Source: Girardinichthys multiradiatus (taxonomy: Eukaryota; Chordata; Actinopteri; Cyprinodontiformes; Goodeidae). From it: a DNA stretch of 64,000 nucleotides. Of this stretch, positions 29,282-39,037 are shown piece by piece (within the stretch, counting starts at the first letter, position 1; every line of letters begins with the position of its first letter). A program made the translations under genes and the position numbers. Below the pieces are notes generated by a model, which was given only the letters and a program-made list of their open reading frames with translations, had not been told where the DNA came from and made no database searches. Where the stretch lies: NCBI RefSeq assembly GCF_021462225.1, contig NC_061806.1, positions 1,736,001 to 1,800,000 of the forward strand, given 5' to 3'.

Positions 29282-31386
29282 ACTAGCAGATATCTGAACC
29301 CATTCACTCTCTCAGTCATATCTGTATAGTCAATGATGATTTCTTTCCCTGCAATAGGATCCACTGGGAATTTCCCTGGCACTGGCTTCAAGGTAGGTTT
29401 GGCATTGAACTGTCTGCATATTTCACATGAGTTTATCCAATGCACTGCCATTGGTTTTAAATAAGGATGCCACCAGTGTTCGAGATTTTTTATCATTTGT
29501 CTGGTCCCTACATGCCCCATGCCATGGGCTTCCTCCAGGGCTGCTGTAGTGAGCCCTGGTGGCAGGATTGGACGTCCGTCTGGACTCCTCCAAAGTCCAT
29601 TTTGGTACTCACTGCCTCCTCTCGCCTTCCACATCGACTTTTCTTCTGGTGAGGCCCCCTTTTGTAGTTTCACTACTTCCTCCAGAGTGGGCTCTGGTGT
29701 CCACCCTACCTCTGAACACAGGAATATATTTTTTGGTTGATACCCAGCACACTGCTTCGCTGCTTGATCTGCCGCCTGGTTACACTGTGCTACTCTGGTA
29801 TTGCTGCTGTCATGTCCTTTGCACTTGATAACTGCCACCTCCTGTGGTAATAGCAATGCTTCAGCCAACCTTCTCATTTCCTGTTCATGCTTAATGGGTT
29901 TCTGTCCTGCTGTCCTGAACCCTGTTCTCAACCATTGCTTTAGTTCAACATGCACTGCACCTGTGGCATATGCTGAGTCTGTGTAAATGTTTACTTTCTG
30001 TCCTTCTCCTAATTCTAGGGTCGCTATCACTGCCAAAACGTCTGCTCTCTGTGCTGATTGTGTGTCTGTCAGTTTTTCCGCTTTCACTGTTACAAAGTCT
30101 GACCCTGAGTCCTCCACAACTGCATACGCTGCTTTAAGTCCTTGTGTGTCATGTCTAAAACAGCAACCATCTGTATACAGATTTCTAGCATCTGTCAGAG
30201 ATGTGCTTTGTAGGTCTGGTCTGATCTTTTCATTAAACACCACTTTTTCTGCACAGACATGTGGTTCTCCTGACGTCATTCTGTCTGCCATGTTTATGCC
30301 CTGATGTGTGTATGTGATGTTAGGAGCTTCCAGCACCTTGCTCAGTCTCTGTTGTCTCAGTGGTGATAGTGTGAATGTCTTTGAGTTCACAAAAGCCACC
30401 ACTCCATGTGATGTGAGAATGCGGAGGGAGTTTCCCATAACTACATGGGCTGTTTTCTGGATTATTTTAGCCATCCCTGCTGCATGTCTGGTGCATTCAT
30501 GATGTCTTTGTTCCATGTTGTCCAACATAACACTTATGTACATAAGGACAGTTCTAGTACCCCCTTTTTTCTGGAACAGCACCCCATTTGCTGTGTGTGC
30601 TGTTACAGAAACATCCAAATAGAATGGCAGCATGTAGTCAGGGTGTGCCAAATGCGCAGCTTGAGATAAGTTTGTTTTGAGAGTGATAAAATCTTCTTCA
30701 GCTTCTGTGGTCCATTCCAAGGGGGCAGTGAGATTTCTCATGCCCTGTTTTTTCACTAGGTCTCTAAGGGGAGCTGTGAGATCAGTGTAGCTGGGGACAA
30801 ATGATCTACTGTATCCTGTAAGGCCCAGAAATGACAACATGTCTTTCACAAAGAGTGGTTTTGGATGAGAAAGTACTGCAGATTGATGCGCAGGGGACAT
30901 ACCGGTCCCTGGCTGGGAGATCACCCTGCCCAAGAAGTCCACCTGTCTTCTGCAAATTTGAAGTTTGGCCTTACTGACTTTGTAGCCTGTCTTGGCCAGA
31001 TGTGAAAGAACTACAGCAGTAGCCTCCAAACATTCAGTGACAGTAGGTGTGGCCAAGAGATTGTCATCAACATACTGGATGAGTGTAGTATGTGGTGGGA
31101 GTGGGCAGTCCTGTAAGGAGTCTTTAAGAACTTGGTTAAAGATTCCTGGAGAGAGAGCAAAACCCTGTGGCAAACGAGTGTATCGGTACCTATGTGATCT
31201 ATAGGTGAAAGCAAAAATGTCCCTGCATTCTTCAGCTAAAGGCAGGCAAAAGAAAGCATTGGCCAGGTCAATGCATGTAAACCATGAATGTTCAGGATTA
31301 AGATTAGTGAGAGCAACATAAGGATTTGGAACAGAGACAGTAGGAGTGGACAGTGCTGCATTAACGGCCCTCAAATTGTGTGCCAT
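29038..31386 (-). pseudogene. pol: ERV2 Pol: reverse transcriptase, RNase H and integrase first part
   Basis: A 782-residue frame. RT: Asp 40 in CIDLANAFFCL, RLPQGFALSPG at 71-81, YVDD at 105-108, and FLGLTGYSR near 186. RNase H: YTDGCC (Asp 405), AQRADVLAV near 445 (Asp where Glu is usual), YTDSAYA (Asp 470) and Asp 540. Integrase: zinc finger His 621, His 625, Cys 654, Cys 657; core IDYTDM and SDNGTHF (Asp 745). The Glu of the triad is in the next frame. The Met at 31386 is internal: the frame extends upstream to a TGA at 31471-31473. Domain order and spacing are normal for a retrovirus. Confidence 0.9.
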
Positions 31387-31473
31387 TCTCCATTTCCCTG
31401 TTCCTTTTTTCTCAACTGGTAAAATAGGTGTATTCCACGGGGAGGAGTCAGCCGACTCTAATACACCGGCATT

Positions 31474-31980
31474 TCACAGACCCTCAATTGTGTCCTTAAT
31501 GCCCAGTTCAGCAGCGGGTTTATGAGGGTATTGGGACCTCCAGATTGGTTGATCAGAAGTAAGCTGAAAAGTAATGGGAGTACAGTGTATGAGGCCCACG
31601 TCCGTGGGACCTTCTGCCCAGAGTGTGGAGGGCATGTTCTGTACAACTGCAGCTGCCAGTGGGTGATCTGATTTTTCTCTACCATGATGTCTGTCTAACT
31701 GTACATGTTCCAGGGTGCCTACATCTGTGGAATGATTAAGAATGCGATAAGTGTTCCCTGAAGGTGAATAGGAGAGGTTAGTAGTGGAAGAGAGGTGCCA
31801 ATCCTGTACGGAAAGGGAGCGTTTTAACACCCCTCCTAACTCACGTGCTTCATGTCCTGGATGGAGGGCTAAAGAAACATGCGGAACGCCATCAGCCCAC
31901 ATTTCAAACAACCCTTCCTGTTCTTTGGATAACTGTACAGAGGCGACAACGCCTTCTGGAGCTACATAAATGTCAGTGGT
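31474..31980 (-). pseudogene. pol: ERV2 pro-pol linker and start of RT
   Basis: This frame is the same as the main Pol frame, cut off by a single TGA (31471-31473). It holds AEGPTDVGLIHCTPITFQL and WRSQYPHKPAAELGIKDTIEGL, the opening motif of RT, next to PILPVEKKGTGKWRM downstream of the stop. Upstream it is a protease-to-RT linker. Confidence 0.8.
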
Positions 31981-32034
31981 GACAATGTCCCATGTCGTAC
32001 CCTCCAGCTCATCAGCAAAGCTTTCCTGGTAGCA

Positions 32035-32526
32035 TTAACAGTTATTTCTGTCATAAAACAGGGTGACATGCGGTGGGTCAGGGGGAGGAATATAGGGTGC
32101 CAGAGTGGAGATCCAGGAATTCCACCGAAGGAAGGAAGAGAGAACACCTCTGCACGCTGTGGTTTCTGGGTGTAGCAAGACCCAGTAAATGTCAGCCATA
32201 GGATCGGGTAAGGGCTGGATTAAATACTGTCCATGTGAAAACTGTGTGTTGCTGCCACATGAAAGTTGGGTGCCATTAGGAAGGTGCACCTGCAGTCCGT
32301 TTGAACCACACAGAATGGTTGCGCCCATTTTGATCAACATGTCTCTGCCCAGTAAATTTACTGGTGTGTCTGCGGACCCTAAGTAACTGTGGTTCAAAGT
32401 TTGCCCTCCTATTTCAGTTCTTAGGGGCTTGGTGTAAGGTAGGACCTGTTTAGCCCCAGAAACCCCATGACAGTGGTAGTCCTTGTGGAGAGAGTGTTGG
32501 GAGGGGCTTGTTTGATGGTTGAGCAT
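32035..32526 (-). pseudogene. pro: ERV2 protease, second half and linker
   Basis: The 163-residue frame, in the Pol frame, carries SADTPVNLLGRDMLIKMGAT, the protease C-terminal motif, then a linker. It ends with TAA near 32035. The Met is out-of-context sequence. The active-site half lies in the overlapping frame at 32421-32909, so one indel separates them. Confidence 0.8.
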
Positions 32527-32909
32527 GTAGCCCCAGTGTCCACTAGAAAAGGAAGACTTTGTCCATCCACCGTCACGGACAGTAAGGGGTCCTCATGTCT
32601 CTCTGTCCGGGGGGATCTGTGGGGACTCTCAGTGTTGGTCCGGCCAGAGACTGGGCTCATCCCAGGCTGGCAGTTGGAGTGAAGGCTGCTGCTGTTGGCC
32701 TCCATGGGGTGGACCACCTCTCCCTCTGCAGGGGTGGGCTGGACCATGCCATCCATATCCACCTTGCTCATTTTTGTAGGGACATTCGTGGCTCCAGTGG
32801 CCTGGCTCTTCACAATAATAGCACACATCAGCATTTCCCCACCGCCTTGGCGGTCCTCGCTGGAATCCCCTTCCCCTGGGCCCACCTCGTCCCCTGAAAC
32901 GACCAGCAT
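32421..32909 (-). pseudogene. pro: ERV2 protease active-site half
   Basis: Residues 105-125 contain the retropepsin motif PFLVDTGATCSTI (DTGA). The frame overlaps the nucleocapsid frame by 281 bases but is in a different phase, so expression would need a frameshift, or an indel has occurred. It ends about 30 residues after the motif and the second half continues in another frame. Confidence 0.78.
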
Positions 32910-33252
32910 GTCCCTGATGAGGACCAGAGGTCATAGGCCCCTGTGCAAACGTGTCCTGGTGGCCAGGAAATGGAGGAGCTTGTGGTGGTTGGGACACAGC
33001 ACCTTCATACATTATTTTGGTGGTTTTGTTCTCTTTTTTATTTTCCCCTGCTTTTTGTTTTGCTTCTGCTAACTGCATTTTTAGTAACTGAGTCTGCAAC
33101 GCTTTAAGTTCTTCCTCATCCTTCTTATGTTCCTCTCTTATTTTAGATAGATGGTGAATTAAATGGCAATCCCAAGTTCCACTATCAGCCCCTGGCAAAT
33201 CAGGATTGTCTTCCATGTTGGTTTTAACCTGAGTGGGTAAGCCTCTCAGCAC
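32629..33252 (-). pseudogene. gag: ERV2 Gag: capsid end and nucleocapsid
   Basis: A 207-residue frame. A charged coiled-coil-like stretch (REEHKKDEEELKALQTQLLKM) precedes a basic RGRGGPRGRGFQRGPPRRWG tract and one CCHC knuckle (CYYCEEPGHWSHEC). A Gly/His-rich tail follows. The capsid part upstream is in another frame and a stop lies near 33240-33270, so Gag is broken. Confidence 0.82.
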
Positions 33253-33375
33253 AGCGTCTCTGAACCAATCCCCCTGTTAGCCCTCATTGGCTGGATTGGT
33301 TCCTGTTTGTGTTTGCCACATGGATTTGCATTGATCCAAATATTCTCTTGGATTGGTGTTTGGATTCCATTCAAA

Positions 33376-34284
33376 TTAAGGGATAGTGCGCCCCCTGGTT
33401 ACAGGGTATAGGTCCCTTACCGCGTCCCCTATCCACTGGGAATATCGAGTGAAAGGGTGTGAATCTAGGGCGAAGGTGGTGTGAGCTGTAGTTTCAACCT
33501 CTCTACAGGTGTGTGGTTTCATGCAACGTGCTGCAATCGCGCGGTAGTCCCCTAGAGCAAAAGTGCTGCCTGCCATCAGGGAATCTAAAGTTTGTAACCA
33601 AATAGAAGCCCCCTCAGTTATGGGTGGGAGCTTGTCGCAGAGTGTGGTAAGATCCTCCAGGGAAAAAGGCTTATATTTGCGCTGGCCCCCGGTTCCAGGC
33701 TGATGGTACAGGGGCATCTGGTTTTTATAGAACCCAGGCTCCCCTCTTGATGCCACCTTGCGGAAGAGGCGTGGTTGCATGGTTTGAGTTTCTGGTTGGG
33801 GGGCACTGCGCTCAGGTGTGTCTTCTGGTGGTTCATGTAGGTTTGAGACGGCTTCATCATTTTCCTGGGCTTCACATTCTACACTAGGGGTGGGTGAAGC
33901 CCGAGGAGTAGATGTCTGTGGTGGAAGTGTGGCATCAGGCCGCCAGTCACCATACACAGCAACAGTCACTGAGCCTACTTGCTTAGATGGGGCAGGTGTT
34001 GCCATGGTCATGCTTTGGGGTGAATAATCTGTGCAGGGTGAACGGGGTGAGGGATGGTGCTGAGATGGAGTTAAAGTTGGGATGGGAGTTGTTACACCAT
34101 CCAAGATTTCTCGCAATCTTCTTAGCTTAAACTCATCTGGGCTTACTTGAGTATAAGAGCCAACAGAGAGTGCTTCAGAGCAAGCTGGGTCAGTTACAGA
34201 CAGAGAGTCTTGTGATTCAGATAAGAAAGAAATTAAGTCCTTTTGTTTTTTTTGTGGAGCTGTAGCAGCGGGACAAGAGGTAAA
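33376..34284 (-). pseudogene. gag: ERV2 Gag: p12-like region and capsid
   Basis: The listed Met is at 34116, but the frame is open upstream to the SINE boundary near 34284 (SESQDSLSVTDPACSEAL). A proline-rich region (PSPRSPC...) is followed by capsid sequence with MPLYHQPGTGGQRKYKPFSLEDLTTLCDKLPPI, DSLMAGSTFALGDYRAIAARC and SHPFTRYSQWIGDAVRDLYP. The frame decays beyond 33376, before nucleocapsid. Confidence 0.75.
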
Positions 34285-34533
34285 TTGACTGAATTTTATA
34301 TAGCACCTTTCCAGTCATACAAACCGCTCAAAGCGCTTTACACTAGAGCCACATTCACCCAATTGCACTCACTAACGCTCACACATTCATACACCGATAC
34401 GCAGATCGGTAGGCAACTTGAGGTTAAGTGCCTTGCCCAGGGGAACATCGACATACAGCAGGAGGAAGCTGGAATCAAACCCACAACCTTCCAATTGCAA
34501 GACGACTACTCTTCCTACTGAGCCACAGTCGCC
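34285..34533 (-). repeat. tRNA-derived SINE inserted in ERV2 gag
   Basis: On the minus strand the head reads GGCGACTGTGGCTCAG...GAAGAG with an A-box-like region, followed by a B box (GGTTGTGGGTTTGATTCC). The body carries the widespread teleost segment with 'agcgctttgagcggtttg' and a 'ggtgctatataaaattcag' end. Gag sequence lies on both sides (SSPQAALT before, SESQDS after). I could not establish the target duplication. Confidence 0.7.
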
Positions 34534-34746
34534 TGTGAGAGCAGCCTGTGGGCTGGACAACCCACGAACAGTTACATGCCCTTCTTTGACGTCAAGTACA
34601 GGGTACAGCCCTGTGGGAGGAGATGTAGGAGGGGAAGGAGGCTGAGCAGACGGCGGGGGAGGTGCATAGGGCGGTGGTTTGTCAGCTGCTTCCTTATTCC
34701 TGTCAGTGTGTGGTTCTGTATGTGTGGTGTCAGGTTTATCAAACAT
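34534..34746 (-). pseudogene. gag: ERV2 Gag N-terminal region with PPPY late motif
   Basis: The frame starts MFDKPDTTHTEPH. Residues 24-27 are PPPY, the classical late-domain motif that recruits NEDD4-type ligases for budding, within a proline-rich stretch. The frame then enters the SINE. Matrix sequence is not obvious, so the true start may lie further upstream. Confidence 0.65.
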
Positions 34747-35564
34747 TGCATATTTTCTTAAACTACTTTTCAGCCTGTTTTTCCTCTTGAGTCTGCTGTA
34801 CCAACTGTCTTACAACATACACCTGTTCCTTAAACGTTCTCCAAACCAGTGCCTCTGCCCCCCACCCTGAGTCATCAGTCTCCCTATCAAACAGGTCCAT
34901 GTTTTACACTTTTATGTATTGTGGCCAGCCGGAAGATATGGCACGCTATGTCCTGAGTTTCCAGCCCCTTTGAGAATGTTCTAATCAATTCTCAAGACAC
35001 CACAATGTAATTTACTATATGAAACATTCAGTCAACAGCAATCAATTATCTGTCCTTTGTTAACACCGCTAGGTTTCCCAGACAGAATAATTGCATTCAC
35101 TCAACCGCTTATGAGAGTTCTGCCGACTGCAGCGTTGTCTCTCCGTTCGTGCTCTCACTCACTCCGCCTGACAACGTCTGTCTCACAGATTATGTTTTCT
35201 GTGCACAGCTCATACAATTTATGTGTTTGTGTATTATGTACTTTTCTCTGGAGTCCACTAGATGTCCTCCAAGTCTGACTATTCTTGCTGAATTATCCTA
35301 TTTCAGCTCATAGTTTTCTCATGCTGGTCTTGTTACAAATGTCATTTATAACTTACAGTCATGCTCTCACTGTTACTGGTCTTACAGATTCATACAACCT
35401 GTTCACAGTAACTTATAGCTTCACGGGACTTCTGACTATGTGTTTTATGAATTATCGCATCTGTAATCTGGTTTTATCGAGACAGAACTTGAATAAAACA
35501 CAGCATTCAAACCTTTTTGTTTTGCCCGATCTTAGCTTCTGACTCCTTTAAACATAAAACTCTC
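34747..35564. other. ERV2 leader, part 1, unassigned
   Basis: This 0.8-kb stretch between gag and the minisatellite has short chance ORFs on both strands and a plus-strand AATAAA at 35493. I see no domain or LTR match. Confidence 0.4.
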
Positions 35565-36968
35565 AGGGACTCAAACCCTGCTCAAAGGGACTCAAACCCT
35601 GCTCAAAGGGACTCAAACCCTGTTCAAAGGGACTCAAACTCTACTCAAAGGGACTCAAACTCTACTCAAAGGGACTCAAACCCTACTCAAAGGGACTCAA
35701 ACCCTGCTCAAAGGGACTCAAACCCTACTCAAAGGGACTCAAACTCTACTCAAAGGGACTCAAACCCTGCTCAAAGGGACTCAAACCCTGCTCAAAGGGA
35801 CTCAAACCCTACTCAAAGGGACTCAAACCCTACTCAAAGGGACTCAAACCCTGCTCAAAGGGACTCAAACCCTACTCAAAGGGACTCAAACTCTACTCAA
35901 AGGGACTCAAACCCTGCTCAAAGGGACTCAAACCCTGCTCAAAGGGACTCAAATCCTGCTCAAAGGGACTCAAACCCTGTTCAAAGGGACTCAAACCCTA
36001 CTCAAAGGGACTCAAACCCTGTTCAAAGGGACTCAAACCCTGCTCAAAGGGACTCAAACCCTACTCAAAGGGACTCAAACCCTACTCAAAGGGACTCAAA
36101 CCCTGCTCAAAGGGACTCAAACCCTACTCAAAGGGACTCAAACCCTACTCAAAGGGACTCAAACCCTGCTCAAAGGGACTCAAACCCTGCTCAAAGGGAC
36201 TCAAACCCTACTCAAAGGGACTCAAACCCTACTCAAAGGGACTCAAACCCTGCTCAAAGGGACTCAAATCCTGCTCAAAGGGACTCAAACCCTGTTCAAA
36301 GGGACTCAAACCCTACTCAAAGGGACTCAAACCCTGTTCAAAGGGACTCAAACCCTGCTCAAAGGGACTCAAACCCTACTCAAAGGGACTCAAACCCTAC
36401 TCAAAGGGACTCAAACCCTGCTCAAAGGGACTCAAACCCTACTCAAAGGGACTCAAACTCTACTCAAAGGGACTCAAACCCTGCTCAAAGGGACTCAAAC
36501 CCTGCTCAAAGGGACTCAAACCCTACTCAAAGGGACTCAAACCCTACTCAAAGGGACTCAAACCCTGCTCAAAAGGACTCAAACCCTACTCAAAGGGACT
36601 CAAACTCTACTCAAAGGGACTCAAACCCTGCTCAAAGGGACTCAAACCCTGCTCAAAGGGACTCAAACCCTACTCAAAGGGACTCAAACCCTACTCAAAG
36701 GGACTCAAATCCTGCTCAAAGGGACTCAAACCCTGCTCAAAGGGACTCAAATCCTGCTCAAAGGGACTCAAACCCTGTTCAAAGGGACTCAAACCCTGCT
36801 CAAAGGGACTCAAACCCTACTCAAAGGGACTCAAACCCTACTCAAAGGGACTCAAACCCTGCTCAAAGGGACTTAAACCCTGCTCAAAGGGACTCAAACT
36901 CTACTCAAAGGGACTCAAACCCTGCTCAAAGGGACTCAAACCCTGTTCAAAGGGACTCAAACCCTATT
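35565..36968 (+). repeat. 21-bp minisatellite, about 67 units
   Basis: The unit is AGGGACTCAAACCCTGCTCA plus A, 21 bp, repeated 66 times in full plus a partial one. Variants fall mainly at two positions: CCTGCT, CCTACT, CCTGTT, TCTACT and TCCTGCT types. The array is in phase, so one plus-strand frame (35517-36971, 484 residues) reads a 7-residue repeat RDSNP(A/T/V)Q or RDSNSTQ throughout. The minus frame TTTGAGCAG... is open too. A protein is unlikely; the open frame follows from a unit divisible by three. Higher-order blocks are visible (see findings). The array lies in the ERV2 leader. Confidence 0.95.
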
Positions 36969-36971
36969 TAA

Positions 36972-37344
36972 AACCGCTTTCAGAATTCGTAGTTTCCCAC
37001 ACTACGGGCCTCAAACCCGGCACAATCATGAATTTTCGTCAAAAAACATGCGGAGTGACCAAACTCAGGAAAAAATCTTCAACCTCTTTTGTTTTTTTAA
37101 ACTATTAATACTATTATTTAACCTCGTTCAGATTTCCTTACATTTTTCTTATTTAATAAATTTAGCAGAGTTTTCCACTTACTTGGACATAAGACACCAT
37201 TTAATTTAGGCATATCGAAAAATGCCAAAAGCAGAATTTGATTTAAACAGGTTTCCGCTTTACCTTAATATGTTGTGACGGGTACCCGGTGCCAGATGTC
37301 TGTTGGTGGATTCTCTGTTTTATCCGAATCTCTCTGCTTTTCCC
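36972..37344. other. ERV2 leader, part 2
   Basis: This stretch lies between the minisatellite and the primer-binding site. It contains the phrase 'gggcctcaaacccggcacaat', which resembles half of the minisatellite unit and might be its seed. No ORF is supported. Confidence 0.4.
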
Positions 37345-37345
37345 A

Positions 37346-37365
37346 AAATCATGTCGGGTGTCACC
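37346..37365 (-). promoter_or_regulatory. ERV2 primer-binding site, probably tRNA-Trp
   Basis: On the minus strand TGGTGACACCCGACATGAT lies just inside the 5' LTR stub. It matches the complement of the vertebrate tRNA-Trp 3' end (TGGTGACCCCGACGTGAT) except for one inserted base and one substitution. The spacing from the shared LTR end is a few bases, as expected. Confidence 0.6.
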
Positions 37366-37370
37366 AAGTG

Positions 37371-37440
37371 GATGGAGTTGTTCCCAGAAACTCCTGCGTG
37401 CTCGTTTGTTTTGGAAAAACTAAGTCATATGCTATACTGT
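37371..37440 (-). repeat. ERV2 5' LTR stub (70 bp)
   Basis: The 70 bases are identical to 25634-25703, the U5 end of the 3' LTR. The remainder of the LTR is lost at the junction with Tc1 copy 2. Confidence 0.8.
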
Positions 37441-37455
37441 GTTAAAACCTGCACA

Positions 37456-39037
37456 GTGATAAAGTTAATTATTTTCCATAATGTAATGATGAAAATTGAA
37501 CATTCATATATTTTAGATTCATTGCACACTAACTGAAATATTTCAGGTCTTTTATTGTCTTAATACGGATGATTTTGGCATACAGCTCATGAAAACCCAA
37601 AATTCCTATCTCACAAAATTAGCATATCATTAAAAGGGTCTCTAAACGAGCTATGAACCTAATCATCTGAATCAACGAGTTAACTCTAAACACCTGCAAA
37701 AGATTCCTGAGGCCTTTAAAACTCCCAGCCTGGTTCATCACTCAAAACCCCAATCATGGGTAAGACTGCCGACCTGACTGCTGTCCAGAAGGCCACTATT
37801 GACACCCTCAAGCAAGAGGGTAAGACACAGAAAGACATTTCTGAACGAATAGGCTGTTCCCAGAGTGCTGTATCAAGGCACCTCAGTGGGAAGTCTGTGG
37901 GAAGGAAAAAGTGTGGCAGAAAACGCTGCACAATGAGAAGAGGTGACCGGACCCTGAGGAAGATTGTGGAGAAGGGCCGATTGCAGACCTTGGGGGACCT
38001 GCAGAAGCAGTGGACTGAGTCTGGAGTAGAAACATCCAGAGCCACCGTGCACAGGCGTGTGCAGGAAATGGGCTACAGGTGCCGCATTCCCCAGGTCAAG
38101 CCACTTTTGAACCAGAAACAGCGGCAGAAGCGCCTGACCTGGGCTACAGAGAAGCAGCACTGGACTGTTGCTCAGTGGTCCAAAGTACTTTTTTCGGATG
38201 AAAGCAAATTCTGCATGTCATTCGGAAATCAAGGTGCCAGAGTCTGGAGGAAGACTGGGGAGAAGGAAATGCCAAAATGCCAGAAGCCCAGTGTCAAGTA
38301 CCCACAGTCAGTGATGGTCTGGGGTGCCGTGTCAGCTGCTGGTGTTGGTCCACTGTGTTTTATCAAGGGCAGGGTCAATGCAGCTAGCTATCAGGAGATT
38401 TTGGAGCACTTCATGCTTCCATCTGCTGAAAAGCTTTATGGAGATGAAGATTTCATTTTTCAGCACGACCTGGCACCTGCTCACAGTGCCAAAACCACTG
38501 GTAAATGGTTTACTGACCATGGTATCACTGTGCTCAATTGGCCTGCCAACTCTCCTGACCTGAACCCCATAGAGAATCTGTGGGATATTGTGAAGAGAAC
38601 GTTGAGAGACTCAAGACCCAACACTCTGGATGAGCTAAAGGCCGCTATCGAAGCATCCTGGGCCTCCATAAGACCTCAGCAGTGCCACAGGCTGATTGCC
38701 TCCATGCCACGCCGCATTGAAGCAGTCATTTCTGCCAAAGGATTCCTGACCAAGTATTGAGTGCATAACTGTATATGATTATTTGAAGGTTGACGTTTTT
38801 TGTATTAAAAACACTTTTCTTTTATTGGTCGGATGAAATATGCTAATTTTGTGAGATAGGAATTTTGGGTTTTCATGAGCTGTATGCCAAAATCATCCAT
38901 ATTAAGACAATAAAGGACCTGAAATATTTCAGTTAATGTGCAATGAATCTAAAATATATGAATATTAAATTTTCATCATTACATTATAGAAAATAATGAA
39001 CTTTATCACAATATGCTAATTTTTTGAGAAGGACCTG
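37456..39037 (+). mobile_element. Tc1/mariner transposon (copy 2), left end truncated
   Basis: The right end is intact (GAGAAGGACCTG followed by TA at 39038). The left terminal repeat starts inside, at 'gtgataaagtt', so about 25 bp of the outer terminal repeat are missing. The rest is collinear with copy 1 (10257-11842) in inverted orientation. With one outer end lost it is probably not mobile by itself, though the transposase is intact. Confidence 0.9.
37756..38760 (+). CDS. Tc1/mariner transposase (copy 2), intact
   Basis: A 334-residue frame without stop or frameshift, about 96% identical to the copy 1 protein. Differences are I13A, E27D and about ten others spread along the protein. It keeps the KTQKDISERIGCSQSAVSRHL helix-turn-helix, the KKCGRKRC basic linker, and the three catalytic residues in LFSDESKF, FQHDLAPAH and SPDLNPIENLWD. 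Some substitutions are near conserved stretches (VVP to VGP, HST to HSA). Its own element lacks one end, so it could act in trans on others. Confidence 0.93.
   Translation: MGKTADLTAVQKATIDTLKQEGKTQKDISERIGCSQSAVSRHLSGKSVGRKKCGRKRCTMRRGDRTLRKIVEKGRLQTLGDLQKQWTESGVETSRATVHRRVQEMGYRCRIPQVKPLLNQKQRQKRLTWATEKQHWTVAQWSKVLFSDESKFCMSFGNQGARVWRKTGEKEMPKCQKPSVKYPQSVMVWGAVSAAGVGPLCFIKGRVNAASYQEILEHFMLPSAEKLYGDEDFIFQHDLAPAHSAKTTGKWFTDHGITVLNWPANSPDLNPIENLWDIVKRTLRDSRPNTLDELKAAIEASWASIRPQQCHRLIASMPRRIEAVISAKGFLTKY

Larger units (their letters stand above)
25630..37440 (-). mobile_element. ERV2, gamma/epsilon-like provirus (-), 5' LTR truncated
   Basis: Reading on the minus strand, the order is a 70-bp 5' LTR stub (37440-37371), primer site, long leader with a minisatellite, gag, pro, pol, env, polypurine tract and 3' LTR (26144-25630). 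The two LTR pieces share 70 identical bases (25634-25703 and 37371-37440). Its C-type Env, the DTGA protease and pol motifs suit a class I fish ERV. The coding region has several stops and indels. A SINE lies in gag and Tc1 copy 2 truncates the 5' LTR. Confidence 0.85.

Noticed and set aside
29467..30669. Several plus-strand ORFs across the ERV2 pol region (and the copy at 61059-62261)
   Set aside because: They are antisense to a well-supported minus-strand RT, RNase H and integrase and show no family features.
34480..34533. A tRNA gene on the minus strand
   Set aside because: The A- and B-box-like sequences belong to a SINE head with a LINE-like tail inserted in gag.
34900..35540. A separate plus-strand LTR ending with the AATAAA at 35493
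   Set aside because: I could not find a second copy, a polypurine tract or a primer site, and it lies within the ERV2 leader.
35565..36968. CRISPR-like array
   Set aside because: The units are contiguous 21-bp tandem repeats with no unique spacers, and the context is eukaryotic.
35517..36971. A 484-residue repetitive protein (RDSNPAQ repeats)
   Set aside because: It is the translation of a 21-bp minisatellite. A unit divisible by three without a stop is open by default, and the minus strand is open in one frame as well. No signal, promoter or non-repeat domain supports a gene.
37716..38160. Minus-strand ORFs within Tc1 copy 2 (and plus-strand ones in copy 1)
   Set aside because: They are antisense shadows of the transposase and occur equivalently in both copies.
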